Shown: positions 26,225-35,686, numbered from the stretch's first letter. The stretch is 64,000 nt of DNA from Pseudomonas sp. efr-133-TYG-5 (GCF_030209175.1 NZ_JARVSM010000002.1:124001-188000), one strand, 5' to 3'. The notes: generated by a model not told the origin, from the sequence alone. Program-made: numbers and translations.

Positions 26225-26677
26225 TTGGACAAATACGACCGCATGCTGCTCGGCGCCCTGCTCGAAAACGGTCGCGCGTCCTACGCCGACCTCGCCCGCA
26301 AAGTGAACCTCTCCGCCCCCGCCGTCGCCGAACGCGTGGCCAAACTCGAGGCCAGCGGCGTCATCACCGGTTACTCGGCCAAGGTCGACCTGGCCAAGCT
26401 CGGCCTGCCGATCCAGTGCGTGATCGAGCTGCGCCTGAACCAGCACGGCAACCCGAAGGTGTACGACGAACTGATCAGAATCCCGCAACTGACCGAATGC
26501 CACCGCGTCACCGGCGACCCGTGCGTGATCATGCAGGCGGCGGTGGGCTCGATGATCGAGCTGGAAGAGCTGATCAACCGCGTGGCGAAATTCGGCTTCA
26601 GCAAAACCTCGATCGTGTTGTCGAGTGCGATAGAGAAGCGCGTGCCGTTGGGGCATATCGAAGGTAGCAATCTGTAA
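26225..26677 (+). CDS. Lrp/AsnC-family regulator
   Basis: 150 residues. Helix-turn-helix in the first 60 residues (DKYDRMLLGALLENGRASYA, then VNLSAPAVAERVAKLEASGVI) and a C-terminal RAM domain (about 70-140) with the usual VTGDPCVIMQAAVGSM. The start is TTG at 26225 with SD AGGAAG; no ATG is near. Probably senses an amino acid and regulates the divergent EamA exporter. Confidence 0.92.
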   Translation: MDKYDRMLLGALLENGRASYADLARKVNLSAPAVAERVAKLEASGVITGYSAKVDLAKLGLPIQCVIELRLNQHGNPKVYDELIRIPQLTECHRVTGDPCVIMQAAVGSMIELEELINRVAKFGFSKTSIVLSSAIEKRVPLGHIEGSNL

Positions 26678-26823
26678 CGGCAGGCGCCCACCTTGCTGAC
26701 CGCCCCGCGAATGGCCGTCCGCAGCTTGGGTAAATGTGACGGCATGGATAACATGCAACCCTTTACCCTGCGGAGCGACCCGGCTCACGGCCCGCAACGA
26801 CCGCCATTTCACAAGGAAAGAGA

Positions 26824-29760
26824 ATGCGCCTTTCGCAATACAGTAAGGGACTGCGTGCCAGCGAAATTACCCCCCTCCTACAGTTCTTCCTCTCAGGCAT
26901 CCTCGCCGGCGAGGCCTTGGCCATCGGTCGGATCATAGGGGTTCTGTTAAACAAACATCTCGTTTCGTTGCAGCTGAATTTCTGGATCCTCATGCTTGCG
27001 ACATTGGCTGTCGTCGCCTCATGTCTGATCTATGCCGCAAGCCGAGGCGCCCTCGAGACATCGTGCAAACTGATCAAAAGCTGCCGGCTCGACTTGCTGC
27101 TCGTCACGCTGCTCGGTTTTTACCTTTCGTTCAGCAGCGACGGGTTCGGCAACGAATTCTATGCAAAGCAGCTGGAAAAACTGAATTTCTCTCAACTCGC
27201 CTACATGTCTGCTTCCCCAGTGCTCATCGCGTGGATGGCAATGATCAGAGCCCTCCTTCAGACGTTCAAGAAAGGCCAAGCGCACCCCTATTTCATCAGC
27301 GATCGTGTGATTGAGGAGTCTGAAGAGGACTTGCTGAACGTCAAGGAACAGGCCGACATCTTTGCCGAGCGGGTGCTAAATGGAGGCTCATCCGAAAGTC
27401 TGGTGTTCGGCATCGATGCACCTTGGGGTGCGGGAAAGTCGAGTTTCGTGAAGCTCTGCATTAACTACTGAGAAAAGAAGGAGGGACAAAGCATCATCGT
27501 TCATCACTTTGAGCCCTTACGCTACGAAGATGGCACAGACCTCACAGAGAAATTCGTCGACGATCTCATCAGCACCATTCAACAACATGTTTTCGCGCCG
27601 TCGTTACGCCCGCTGTTCAAGCGTTACGAAAATCTGGTCAAGGACAAGAAGAAAACTTCTTTGCTTGACATAAAAACAACACTTTCTCTCAACAATGACT
27701 CGATCGACTCTACCCTTGAGGAAATGGAGTATGTCTTAAACAATATCAACACCAGAATTATTGTCATCGTTGACGATCTTGACCGAATGCATTGGTCATC
27801 GGCAAAAAGCATTTTGTTTTCAATAAAACGCAGCTTCAGACTTCCCAACATCAGCTACGTCATCTGCTATGACACCTCGAAAATAAACATCACACCGGAA
27901 AACCCAGACTCCGAAAAGACTCAGGAATTCCTCGAAAAATTCATTAACATCAAAACGAGTATCTTCCTCGGTGCCCACGACCTCACGGCCTTCGTGACAC
28001 GCTATTTTGATAGCGTACTGAGCAAAACATTGAACGTTTCCACTGACGGCGCTGAAGAACTCAAACTGCTATCCCTTGAGCTGATCAATCTGTTCAACGA
28101 CAAGGATTTTCCTCAGTACACGCCTTTCATCGGTGATATTCGAAAAATCAAGCGACTAATCAACACACTGGTACTGCTGGACATCGACAAAGTCGACTTC
28201 CACAACAATGATTTCAACAAACGCGACCTCCTTCATCTGATCTTGATCCTCATCTATTCGCCATCAACATTCCGGAAGATCTATGAGAGCGAGACCAGCG
28301 GAAAGTCCGGCACGTTCAGCTGGATTCAACAAGGCAACAGTCTGAAAAACTCAGAGTTTTACGACTCCTTCAAAGCGAAGCTTTCCGAGACGCCGAACAT
28401 AGAGTTCCTGCTATCCAGACTGTTCGACGCACCACCTGAGAGCGCCGACCATTTTCCAGAATCCGAGAAACGCTCCAGGGCAGTATTCCAGGATAAGTAC
28501 CGCCCTCTGGAAAAGCACCTCCATCTCATCGCCAAGCTTTCCAAACCTATTTCATGGGATTCCCATCGATTTCTCCTGAATAAGAAAGACGAACTGTTCA
28601 AGAGCAACGCGATCAAGCCCTATCTCGATCAAATATCCGCGTTTCCGCCTTTGGACAATGAGTCAGGGCTACATGAATTCTGGCGAATCGTGACAAGCCA
28701 TAGCGGCGCTCTTGAGACAGACAAAGCCGTCATGATCATTGAGTACCTGATCGATACGTTGCCCAACCACTCCCTGCTCAACGGTGATGAACTCAATGAT
28801 TTTCGCAGTACCGCCGTCCGGTATATCGCGAAGTTCCTGGACGAAAACATCACTAGTCTGGAAAAAAGCTCCGTTTCACATCTTTCCCCGGCGGAGTACG
28901 CCATCATCAAACTCGTATATGGGGACGACAATGGAAGCATCGGGATCATCGCGAAGCTAGCCTCTCCAGAGCGCGGTGCCTTGGGCCTGTATGACCTGAT
29001 GACATTCAGAAACTACTGCACAATCAAGTTAAAACGCGAACGACTTTGGCAAGCCCTTATGTTGCACGGCAATGAAAGGCCTTCGTACTCAGATCGTGTC
29101 GAAGAGACAAAGGACCAAGCCCGAGAGATTAGCCAGTTCATATTCGGTTTGTTCAAGCGACAATACATCGAAAGCGGCAGAAACATACTCGACGAGATCG
29201 ACTCCATTGACCCACTCGCCCTCGTCGGGCGCTATAAAAACATACTCACCGATTCAAAAGACACTCAAACTTGGCAGGAAAAAGCCAAACGCAAGAAGCA
29301 CGAAATAAAAGACACTATCACATCCAAACTTGGGAACGTAATCATTGAAGATTTTGGGGTCTTCGACGAAAACGGCCTTGAAGACAAACATGGCATCTCC
29401 AAAGCCTTTTCGGAGTATTTGTTTTCGATTTGCTTCGATCCAAAAAGCCCCGACGGCCTACTTCACTTCGCCGAATATCTATTGAACTTCGCAAACAACA
29501 CGCTCCAAGACATCAACAATCCAGAGGATAAGTCCGGTCTCTCGGCTCTCTTAAACAACCTCGACAATGAACAGCTTGGAAAGTATTGGAAAAACAACCA
29601 TGAGGCCATAAAAGCCAGAACGGCCGAAGAGAAAGACAGGGTGATCTACAAGACCTACTCGCAACCGAACTTCCATAGCGACCTGCGACTTGCCTTCCGC
29701 GCGCTGGACAGCCTGTTCCTGCCCGAGAAAATCACCGGGAGATCAAACCTTGTAACCTGA
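26824..29760 (+). pseudogene. Transmembrane KAP-family P-loop NTPase interrupted by an in-frame TGA (Tmn-like defence gene candidate)
   Basis: One frame of 979 codons with a single internal stop, TGA at 27469-27471 (codon 216). Before it are four hydrophobic segments (about residues 16-42, 52-73, 89-105, 126-146) and a Walker A, GIDAPWGAGKSS (196-207, Lys205). After it, the same frame continues without break to the KAP Walker B signature VIVDDLDR (Asp317, Asp318, Asp320, Arg321), then about 650 mainly helical residues. Both NTPase halves are needed, so this is a nonsense mutation (TGG Trp to TGA is the simplest), a sequencing error or readthrough. Base composition and codons are markedly AT-richer than all neighbours, indicating transfer. 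SD AAGGAAAGAG before ATG 26824. The TM-plus-KAP design recalls Tmn, a described anti-phage transmembrane NTPase; homology is not tested. Confidence 0.85.
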
Positions 29761-29776
29761 TCGAACTTTCGCAGCG

Positions 29777-30433
29777 CTACCGTACCCTGTAGCGCTGAAG
29801 ATGATCACCCACCTTCGCAGCCGGGACTTTCTGCAATTTGCAAAGCAGATCATGGCTCAACTCCCGAACCCCGTGCTTGTGCCGCAGTTCATCCGCCAGA
29901 TGCGCCAGCAGGTTGGCCGCCATTTCGGCATCCGCCATCGCCCGGTGCGCCTGACCGGTATGCGGCAACTGGGCAAACGTGGTGAGGGTGCCGAGCTTGT
30001 GGTTCGGCGCGGCGGGCATCAGCCGACGGGCGAGCAGCAGCGAGCAGGCAAAATGTTGCAGGCGGGTGCGTTTGATCCGGCCCAGTTCGAAGTCCCAGAA
30101 CTTCTGGTCGAACGCGGCGTTGTGCGCCAGCAGCGGTGTGCAGCCGACGAATTCGTTGACCTCTTGCATCACTCGTTCGGCCGAAGGCGCGGTGCGCAGC
30201 ATGGCGTTGCTGATGCCGGTGAGTTGTTCGATGAAGGCCGGGACGCGCACGCCGGCGTTCATCAGGCTCTGGTAACGCTCGACGATGCGGCCGTTTTCCA
30301 GCATGACCACGGCGATTTCCGTGGCCCGGCAGCTGCTGCTCGGCGAGATGCCGGTGGTTTCAAAGTCGATGACTGCAATGCGTTCCAAACCGGGGTGTAC
30401 TCCGTCCAAATCAATGCTTGAGCCTGTGCTCAA
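29777..30433 (-). CDS. DnaQ-like 3'-5' exonuclease (DEDDh type)
   Basis: 218 residues. Exo I is AVIDFETTG (Asp23, Glu25), Exo II is LLAHNAAFDQKFWDFE and Exo III is HRAMADAEMAANLL with the DEDDh histidine. It is the exonuclease fold alone, without polymerase or BRCT parts. I place the start at TTG 30433, which overlaps the stop of the NYN gene (TTGA); other TTG codons lie 9 and 16 codons further in. The longer frame running back through the NYN gene is a shadow. It presumably trims DNA or RNA ends together with the NYN nuclease. Confidence 0.88.
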   Translation of the reverse strand: MSTGSSIDLDGVHPGLERIAVIDFETTGISPSSSCRATEIAVVMLENGRIVERYQSLMNAGVRVPAFIEQLTGISNAMLRTAPSAERVMQEVNEFVGCTPLLAHNAAFDQKFWDFELGRIKRTRLQHFACSLLLARRLMPAAPNHKLGTLTTFAQLPHTGQAHRAMADAEMAANLLAHLADELRHKHGVRELSHDLLCKLQKVPAAKVGDHLQRYRVR

Positions 30434-30909
30434 TTTTTCAACAGCAGGGCGCCTTCGATCGGCACGTAGCGACTGGCAGCGCGGATCAGCGAGTTGGCGG
30501 TCAGCCCCGGCACGCCATACGCCACCGCCTGCACGCCGTGCTTGCTGATGATGCGTTCGAGCAGCATGTCGAAGTCGCCGTCGCCGGAGGCCAGGACGAT
30601 TTCGTCGACATGGTCGGCGGCGTCCATGATGTCGAGGGTAATGCCGACGTCCCAGTCGCCCTTGGCCGAGCCGTCGCTGCGCTGGATGTAGGGCTTGAGC
30701 TTCACGGTGAAGCCGAGGTTGCGCAGGATCTGCTGGAACTGCTGCTGCTTGCTGTCGCCACGGTCGATGGCGTAGGCGTAGGCCTCGACGATCTGCCCCT
30801 GCTTGCTGATGTCCGCCCACAGCGCCGCGTAGTTGAAATGGCAGCCATAGGCCTGACGCACGGTGTAGTAGAGGTTCTGCACGTCGGCGAACACTGCGAT
30901 TTTTTTCAC
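30430..30909 (-). CDS. NYN-domain (LabA-like) putative ribonuclease
   Basis: 159 residues, a single NYN/PIN-like domain. The acidic active-site residues are visible in AVFADVQNLYYTV (Asp9), GDWDVGITLDIMD and IVLASGDGDFDMLLE. LabA-like NYN proteins are predicted RNases. The start is GTG 30909 with SD AGGAA. Its stop overlaps the start of the exonuclease gene by 4 bp, so the two are made together and may form one RNA/DNA-processing unit. Confidence 0.9.
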   Translation of the reverse strand: MKKIAVFADVQNLYYTVRQAYGCHFNYAALWADISKQGQIVEAYAYAIDRGDSKQQQFQQILRNLGFTVKLKPYIQRSDGSAKGDWDVGITLDIMDAADHVDEIVLASGDGDFDMLLERIISKHGVQAVAYGVPGLTANSLIRAASRYVPIEGALLLKN

Positions 30910-31060
30910 CGGAGTTCCTGTGAGCGCGCAAGCGCACGAAGCGGGATCAGGCGCCAGGCCCGAAAAAGGCGCCCAGTATGCCAGCCCGAAGGACGGTTCC
31001 GCGAATAATCGGCCGGTAGCGCCAGGTCATGCCTGACGAATGGTGAAAGGCGTTATCAAT

Positions 31061-31150
31061 GTGGGAGCGAGCCTGCTGGCGATAGCGTTCGCCCAGACAC
31101 CATCTATGGCGGCTGATGCACCGCCATCGCGAGCAGGCTCGCTCCCCCAG
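31061..31150. repeat. REP-type inverted repeat pair
   Basis: GTGGGAGCGAGCCTGCTGGCGATAGC ... CCATCGCGAGCAGGCTCGCTCCCCCAG in the 267-bp gap between the NYN gene and the DUF2076 gene; nothing else is recognisable there. Confidence 0.8.
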
Positions 31151-31176
31151 GTCAATATCACGACCTCGAAGACGAA

Positions 31177-31932
31177 TCAGACGAAGGAGTCGTCGTCATC
31201 GAAGAACGATGAGCTGTCGTCGCTGTAGTCGGTGTCGGTGAAGCCGCCCTGGTCATTGCCGAACGAATCGTTATCGGCGACACGCTGGTCATCGCCCCAG
31301 CCGTTGTTGCTTTGGTCGTTGACCTGGGCTGGCTCTTCCTTGATGACTTCGACGATTTCTTGCGGCTGCTGGTTGTGATGGAACAGGCTGCTGATGCCTT
31401 GCGCCAGCATCACGCCACCGGCCACGCCGGCGGCGGTTTTCAGGGCGCCGCCGAGGAAGCTGCTACCGGCCGCCGGGGCTGCTTGTGGCTGACCATAGCT
31501 CGGTGGGGGCGCGCCGAAGTTCTGTTGCGGCGCGGGTGCAGCGAAGTTCTGCTGCGGTGCCGGTTCGCGCCAGCCGCCGGTGGACGCCGGAGCGCTCGGG
31601 GTCGGCGCCGGACGCGCGCTGCCGCCGAAGATGCTCGACAGGAACCCGCCTCCGCCGGACGCCGGGGCCGGGCTCTGCGCCTTGGCCGCCTGCAGTTCGG
31701 CCTGCAGGCGCTGGACCTGCTGGGTCAATTGCTTGTTCTGTTCATCGAGGCTCTTGAGGGCAGCCTCTTGCACCAGAATCGCCTGGGTCATGAAATAACC
31801 GGCGGCCGGCTGGCGCACCAGGTGTTCCTTGATCCGCGCCTCGGCCTGGGCGTCGCGCGGGGCTGCCTCCGTTTCGGCCTGTTGCAGCCGGGAAAACAGT
31901 CCATCGATCAGGGTTTGCTCTTCGCTGTTCAT
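31177..31932 (-). CDS. DUF2076 family protein
   Basis: 251 residues. N-terminal MNSEEQTLIDGLFSRLQQAE and the ARIKEHLVRQPAAGYFMTQAI segment are typical of DUF2076. A coiled-coil-like stretch follows (about 58-84, rich in Gln/Leu), then a Pro/Ala/Gly/Gln-rich linker with repeated PAPQQNFGAP-like units, a hydrophobic Gly/Ala segment (GALKTAAGVAGGVMLAQGISSLF) and a very acidic Asp/Ser tail. Function is not known; relatives are cell-envelope associated. Confidence 0.88.
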   Translation of the reverse strand: MNSEEQTLIDGLFSRLQQAETEAAPRDAQAEARIKEHLVRQPAAGYFMTQAILVQEAALKSLDEQNKQLTQQVQRLQAELQAAKAQSPAPASGGGGFLSSIFGGSARPAPTPSAPASTGGWREPAPQQNFAAPAPQQNFGAPPPSYGQPQAAPAAGSSFLGGALKTAAGVAGGVMLAQGISSLFHHNQQPQEIVEVIKEEPAQVNDQSNNGWGDDQRVADNDSFGNDQGGFTDTDYSDDSSSFFDDDDSFV

Positions 31933-32110
31933 GGCGACCTCGTAGATTGCCGGGGATAACGGTGCCCTGCTCCGCTTCGGCGCAGGTGCTCATCCGTAAT
32001 GGAGGCTGTGACAGGATGTTTCAATGGTCTTTACCCAACGTTTACGTTTGTGCTGCGCCAGCCGTCATCGGTTAAAGTGGGCCACTGCTTTTGACCTGCG
32101 ATACCGACTG

Positions 32111-32785
32111 ATGAACTCCTTCGATGTGCTGCGCGATTCTCTGTATTTCTTCAAACGCCACCTGGGCCGCATCGTCCAGCTGTGCCTGCCGCTGGTGATC
32201 TTCGAAGCGGCACTGCAACAGGTGGTGGATCGTGCCAGCGACCCGGATGGCTACTCGGCCATCAGCGTGATCGTCGGCCTGCTGGTCTATCCGCTGTACA
32301 CCGCCGCGCTGATCCTGTTCCTCGACGCCCGCACCCGTGGCGAAGACCCGCGCAGCCTCGACCTGCTGGCCATGGCTGCACGCCTGTGGCCGCGCTTTGC
32401 CCTGCTCACCGCGCTGAACACCCTGCTGATCCTGCTCGGCCTGTCGCTGTATTTCCTGCCGGGGCTGTGGCTGATGGTCACCCTCGCGTTTGGCGAATAC
32501 CTGCTGGTGCTGCGCGGCCTCAGCCCGTTGCAGGCGATGAAGGAAAGCCTGCGCCTGAGCCGCGGGCATTTCCTGCGCATCCTGGTGTGCATTCTCTGCG
32601 TGATGGGGCCGCTGTGGCTGCTCAAGGGCCTGACCCTGCAGGTCTATCCCGAGCCACAGAACCCGATGCTCGCCGTCCTGATCGACAGCGGCCACAGCTT
32701 CCTGCAACTGTTCACCAGCGTGGTGCTGTTCCGCCTGTTCATGCTGATCAGCGAGCTGCCGGAAAAACGCGACGGCGCACTCTGA
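32111..32785 (+). CDS. YciC-family inner-membrane protein
   Basis: 224 residues, almost all membrane helices (five to six), opening NSFDVLRDSLYFFKRHLGRI as in the UPF0259/YciC family. Family function is unknown. ATG 32111 is preferred; the frame extends to 32024 but without an SD. A 73-bp gap leads to the EEP-family gene on the same strand. Confidence 0.87.
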   Translation: MNSFDVLRDSLYFFKRHLGRIVQLCLPLVIFEAALQQVVDRASDPDGYSAISVIVGLLVYPLYTAALILFLDARTRGEDPRSLDLLAMAARLWPRFALLTALNTLLILLGLSLYFLPGLWLMVTLAFGEYLLVLRGLSPLQAMKESLRLSRGHFLRILVCILCVMGPLWLLKGLTLQVYPEPQNPMLAVLIDSGHSFLQLFTSVVLFRLFMLISELPEKRDGAL

Positions 32786-32858
32786 ACGTTCAGCCTTGGG
32801 TGCGCGCCTCACACTCGGGTATGCTCGGGGCCATCTTCGTATCGCGATAAGCCGAGCC

Positions 32859-33935
32859 ATGCCCCGTCTGCTGCGCTACACCCTGCTGCTTGTCCTGCTC
32901 GCCATCGTCCTCGGCGGCGTATTGATCTACAGCCTGACCTGGCGCCCGGATGCGCGGGAAATCCTCCCGGTCAGCTGTGCCGGGCAGCCGCCGACGCTGG
33001 TTCCCGGCCAGGCGCTCAAGGTGATGACCTGGAACGTGCAGTATCTGGCGGGCAAGCGCTATGTGTTCTGGAATGATCTCGCCCACGGCGACGACGAAGC
33101 CCCGACGGCGGAAGACATGGCGTTCAGCCTCGACGAAGTGGCGCGGGTGATCCGCGACGAGCAGCCCGATGTGGTGCTGCTGCAGGAGCTGGATGACGGC
33201 GCCAAGGCCAGCGATTATCAGAACCAGCTGAAACTGCTGCAGGAGCGGCTCGCCGACCTCTACCCGTGCAGCGCCCACGCCTTTGACTGGAAGGCCGATT
33301 TCGTCCCCGACCGGCACATCTTCGGCAGCGTCGGCCGGCAACTGGCGACCCTCAGCCGCTACCGCATCGAACACGCCGAACGCCTGCAACTGCCGGTCGC
33401 TGCGGCCAATATCATCAGTCGCCAGTTCCAGCCGAAGAACGCCCTGCTCGCCACCACACTGCCGCTGAGCGACGGTGGCCAACTGACGCTGTTCAACACC
33501 CATCTGGATCGTGCCAGCCAGCCCGACGACACTCTGCAGGCACAAGTGACGGCGGTGGCCAAGGTGCTCGACAAACACGAAAGCCATGGCCTGCCGTGGC
33601 TGATCGGCGGCGATTTCAACCTGCTGCCGCTCGGCCAGTACCGGCGCCTGCCCGCCGAGCAGCGCAGCCCGTACTCCGCCGACAGTGCGCTGCATGTGCT
33701 GTGGGACAAGTACCCGATGATCCCGACCAACAACGAAGCCAGTGGCGTCGACCGCGCCAGGTGGCTGACCCATTATCCCAACGACCCCGGCCTCAACGGC
33801 CCGGATCGCACGGTCGACTACCTGTTCTACAGCCCGAAGATCAGGCGGGTCGAAGCCACGGTGCGCCAGGACGACACCTTGCGCATCTCCGACCACCTGC
33901 CGGTGATCGCGCGCTTCCTGCTGCCGCCCAACTGA
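32859..33935 (+). CDS. Endonuclease/exonuclease/phosphatase-family protein, membrane-anchored
   Basis: 358 residues. One N-terminal hydrophobic anchor (about 6-27) precedes an EEP domain: VMTWNVQYLAG (Asn), VVLLQELDDGA (catalytic Glu), LFNTHLDRAS, IGGDFNLLPLG (Asp, Asn) and the terminal RISDHLPVIARF (Asp-His). All catalytic elements of Mg-dependent DNase-I-like phosphodiesterases are present; the substrate (nucleic acid, lipid or sugar phosphate) cannot be told. ATG 32859 begins the anchor. Confidence 0.88.
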   Translation: MPRLLRYTLLLVLLAIVLGGVLIYSLTWRPDAREILPVSCAGQPPTLVPGQALKVMTWNVQYLAGKRYVFWNDLAHGDDEAPTAEDMAFSLDEVARVIRDEQPDVVLLQELDDGAKASDYQNQLKLLQERLADLYPCSAHAFDWKADFVPDRHIFGSVGRQLATLSRYRIEHAERLQLPVAAANIISRQFQPKNALLATTLPLSDGGQLTLFNTHLDRASQPDDTLQAQVTAVAKVLDKHESHGLPWLIGGDFNLLPLGQYRRLPAEQRSPYSADSALHVLWDKYPMIPTNNEASGVDRARWLTHYPNDPGLNGPDRTVDYLFYSPKIRRVEATVRQDDTLRISDHLPVIARFLLPPN

Positions 33936-33944
33936 CTGCCGTCG

Positions 33945-34034
33945 CTGTGGGAGCGGGCCTGCTCGTGATGACGGAGTGTCAGGCAAAGGCTTTCTGACTG
34001 ATATTCCGCCATCGCGAGCAGGCTCGCTCCCACA
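33945..34034. repeat. REP-type inverted repeat pair
   Basis: CTGTGGGAGCGGGCCTGCTCGTGATG ... CCATCGCGAGCAGGCTCGCTCCCACAC between the convergent EEP and ABC-ATPase genes. Confidence 0.82.
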
Positions 34035-34049
34035 CGATGGGTGGTGGTC

Positions 34050-34886
34050 TCAATGAGCGGCTTCGAGATCGTCGTGCAGCAAGCCGAAGATCTCGCGCTT
34101 CATGTCGATGAACGAGCGCTCCATGACCATGTCCAGCGTGCGCGGGCGCTCGATCGGCACATCGAGGATCTGCTTGATCCGCCCCGGCCGCGCGCCCATC
34201 ACATAGACCCGATCGCCAAGCAGAATCGCTTCGTCGATGTCGTGGGTGACGAACAGCACGGTTTTCTTGCTGTTGCCCCACACCCGCAGCAGCAGTTGCT
34301 GCATTTGCAGGCGGGTCTGGCTGTCGAGGGCGCCGAACGGTTCGTCCATCAGCAGGATCTGCGGATCGTTGGCCAGCGCCCGGGCAATCGCCACTCGCTG
34401 CATCATGCCGCCGGACAGCTGTTTGGCGTAGTTGTCGGCGAAGCCATCGAGGCCGACCTCGTGGACGTAATGGTCGACGATTTCCTCGCGCCGCGCGGCC
34501 GGCATGCCCCGACGCTTGAGACCGAACTCGACGTTCTGCCGCACCGTCAGCCATGGGAACAGCGTGTAACTCTGGAACACCATGCCGCGATCCGCGCCGG
34601 GGCCCTGCACCTGTTGGCCGCCGACGTAGATTTCGCCGCAGGTCGGCTCGGCGAGGCCGGCGGTCAGGTACAGCAGGCTCGACTTGCCACAACCCGACGG
34701 CCCGACCAGCACGGCGAACTGCTGGTCCGGGACGTCGAACGAAACCTCCTGCAACGCGGTGAACGTACCGCCACCGGGCTTGCTGTAGCTCAGGCTGACC
34801 TTGTCCACCTGCAACCGTGGCGCGGCTTGCGCCGGCGCCGCGACAGGCTCGATGAAACGGTGATTGGCGGCGGTTACTGAGCCCAT
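34050..34886 (-). CDS. ABC transporter ATP-binding protein, NitT/TauT type
   Basis: 278 residues. Walker A GPSGCGKSS, Q-loop MVFQSYTLFPWLTV, signature LSGGMMQRVAIARAL, Walker B ILLMDEPFGALD and H-loop VTHDIDEAI are all intact. The sequence type is that of SsuB/TauB/NrtD ATPases. It overlaps the permease gene by a few bases and is the last gene of the transporter operon. The substrate is suggested only by the adjacent aminotransferase and aldehyde dehydrogenase genes: a nitrogen- or sulfur-containing amine. Confidence 0.92.
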   Translation of the reverse strand: MGSVTAANHRFIEPVAAPAQAAPRLQVDKVSLSYSKPGGGTFTALQEVSFDVPDQQFAVLVGPSGCGKSSLLYLTAGLAEPTCGEIYVGGQQVQGPGADRGMVFQSYTLFPWLTVRQNVEFGLKRRGMPAARREEIVDHYVHEVGLDGFADNYAKQLSGGMMQRVAIARALANDPQILLMDEPFGALDSQTRLQMQQLLLRVWGNSKKTVLFVTHDIDEAILLGDRVYVMGARPGRIKQILDVPIERPRTLDMVMERSFIDMKREIFGLLHDDLEAAH

Positions 34887-35677
34887 GCGGCAATCCTCAA
34901 ACGCAGAAAACGGAACAGTTGATCGGTGACCAGGCCGAGCAGGCCGATGATCGCGATCGCCAGGAAAATCACGTCGACCTGAAAGCCGCGCATGGCCTTC
35001 AGGCTCAGGTAACCGAGGCCGCTGGACGCCGCGACCAGTTCGGCGACCACCAGGTAAGTCCAGGCCCAGCCCATGGTCACCCGCAAGGTATCGAGCACGC
35101 CGGGCAGCGACGCCGGGGCGATCACATGCAGCACCGCGTCACGCCGGTTGGAGCCCAGCGTATAAGACGCGTTGATCAGATCCTTGGAGATGCCCTTGGA
35201 GACGTCCGCGACCATCACCAGTTGCTGGAAGAACACCCCGAAAATGATCACCGAGACGCGCTGTTCCAGACCGATGCCGATCCACAGGATGAACAGCGGC
35301 ACGAACGAGGTCACCGGCAGGTAGCGGATGAAATTCACCAGCGGCTCGAGGAACGCCTGGACGATGCGAAAGCTGCCCATCAGCAGGCCCAGCGGCACCG
35401 CCACCAGCGACGACACGATGAACCCGACCATCACCACTTCGACACTGGCCCAGACATGCTGGCCGAGGGTGCCGTCGCGGGTCAGGCGCAACGCCGCCTC
35501 GACCACCGCGCCGGGAGTGGGCAGGAACATGCCAGGGACGATGCCGCCATAGGACAACCCGGCCCACAGGCCGACCAGCAGCACCCAGGCCAGGCCGCTG
35601 GCGCTCCACACCAGCGAGACCGGCAAACCGGTCTTGGGCGTCAGGCAGCGGTTCAGCCACGATTTGCGCTTGAACAT
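34874..35677 (-). CDS. ABC transporter permease, NitT/TauT type
   Basis: 267 residues, about six helices, with the SsuC/TauC-type coupling loop around DLINASYTLGSNRRDAVLHVI and the LGYLSLKAMRGFQVDVIF segment. The SD CTAGGAG lies too close to the first ATG (35683), so I chose the second (35677, MFKRKSWLNRC). Three to nine bases separate it from the substrate-binding-protein gene, and its 3' end overlaps the ATPase start. Confidence 0.91.
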   Translation of the reverse strand: MFKRKSWLNRCLTPKTGLPVSLVWSASGLAWVLLVGLWAGLSYGGIVPGMFLPTPGAVVEAALRLTRDGTLGQHVWASVEVVMVGFIVSSLVAVPLGLLMGSFRIVQAFLEPLVNFIRYLPVTSFVPLFILWIGIGLEQRVSVIIFGVFFQQLVMVADVSKGISKDLINASYTLGSNRRDAVLHVIAPASLPGVLDTLRVTMGWAWTYLVVAELVAASSGLGYLSLKAMRGFQVDVIFLAIAIIGLLGLVTDQLFRFLRLRIAAWAQ

Positions 35678-35686
35678 GGCCATCTC

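Noticed and set aside
26678..26823. Attachment-site-like direct repeats around the KAP insertion
   Set aside because: I compared this stretch with 29761-29800 and saw no shared repeat longer than expected by chance.
27469..27471. Selenocysteine at the internal TGA of the KAP gene
   Set aside because: KAP NTPases are not selenoproteins as far as I know and the position is not a redox site. No obvious SECIS-type hairpin with an apical GU pair was seen directly downstream. A Trp-to-stop change is simpler.
29777..30937. 386-residue fusion of an unknown domain with the exonuclease
   Set aside because: The first 168 codons are the out-of-frame shadow of the NYN gene; the real exonuclease begins at or after the TTG at 30433.
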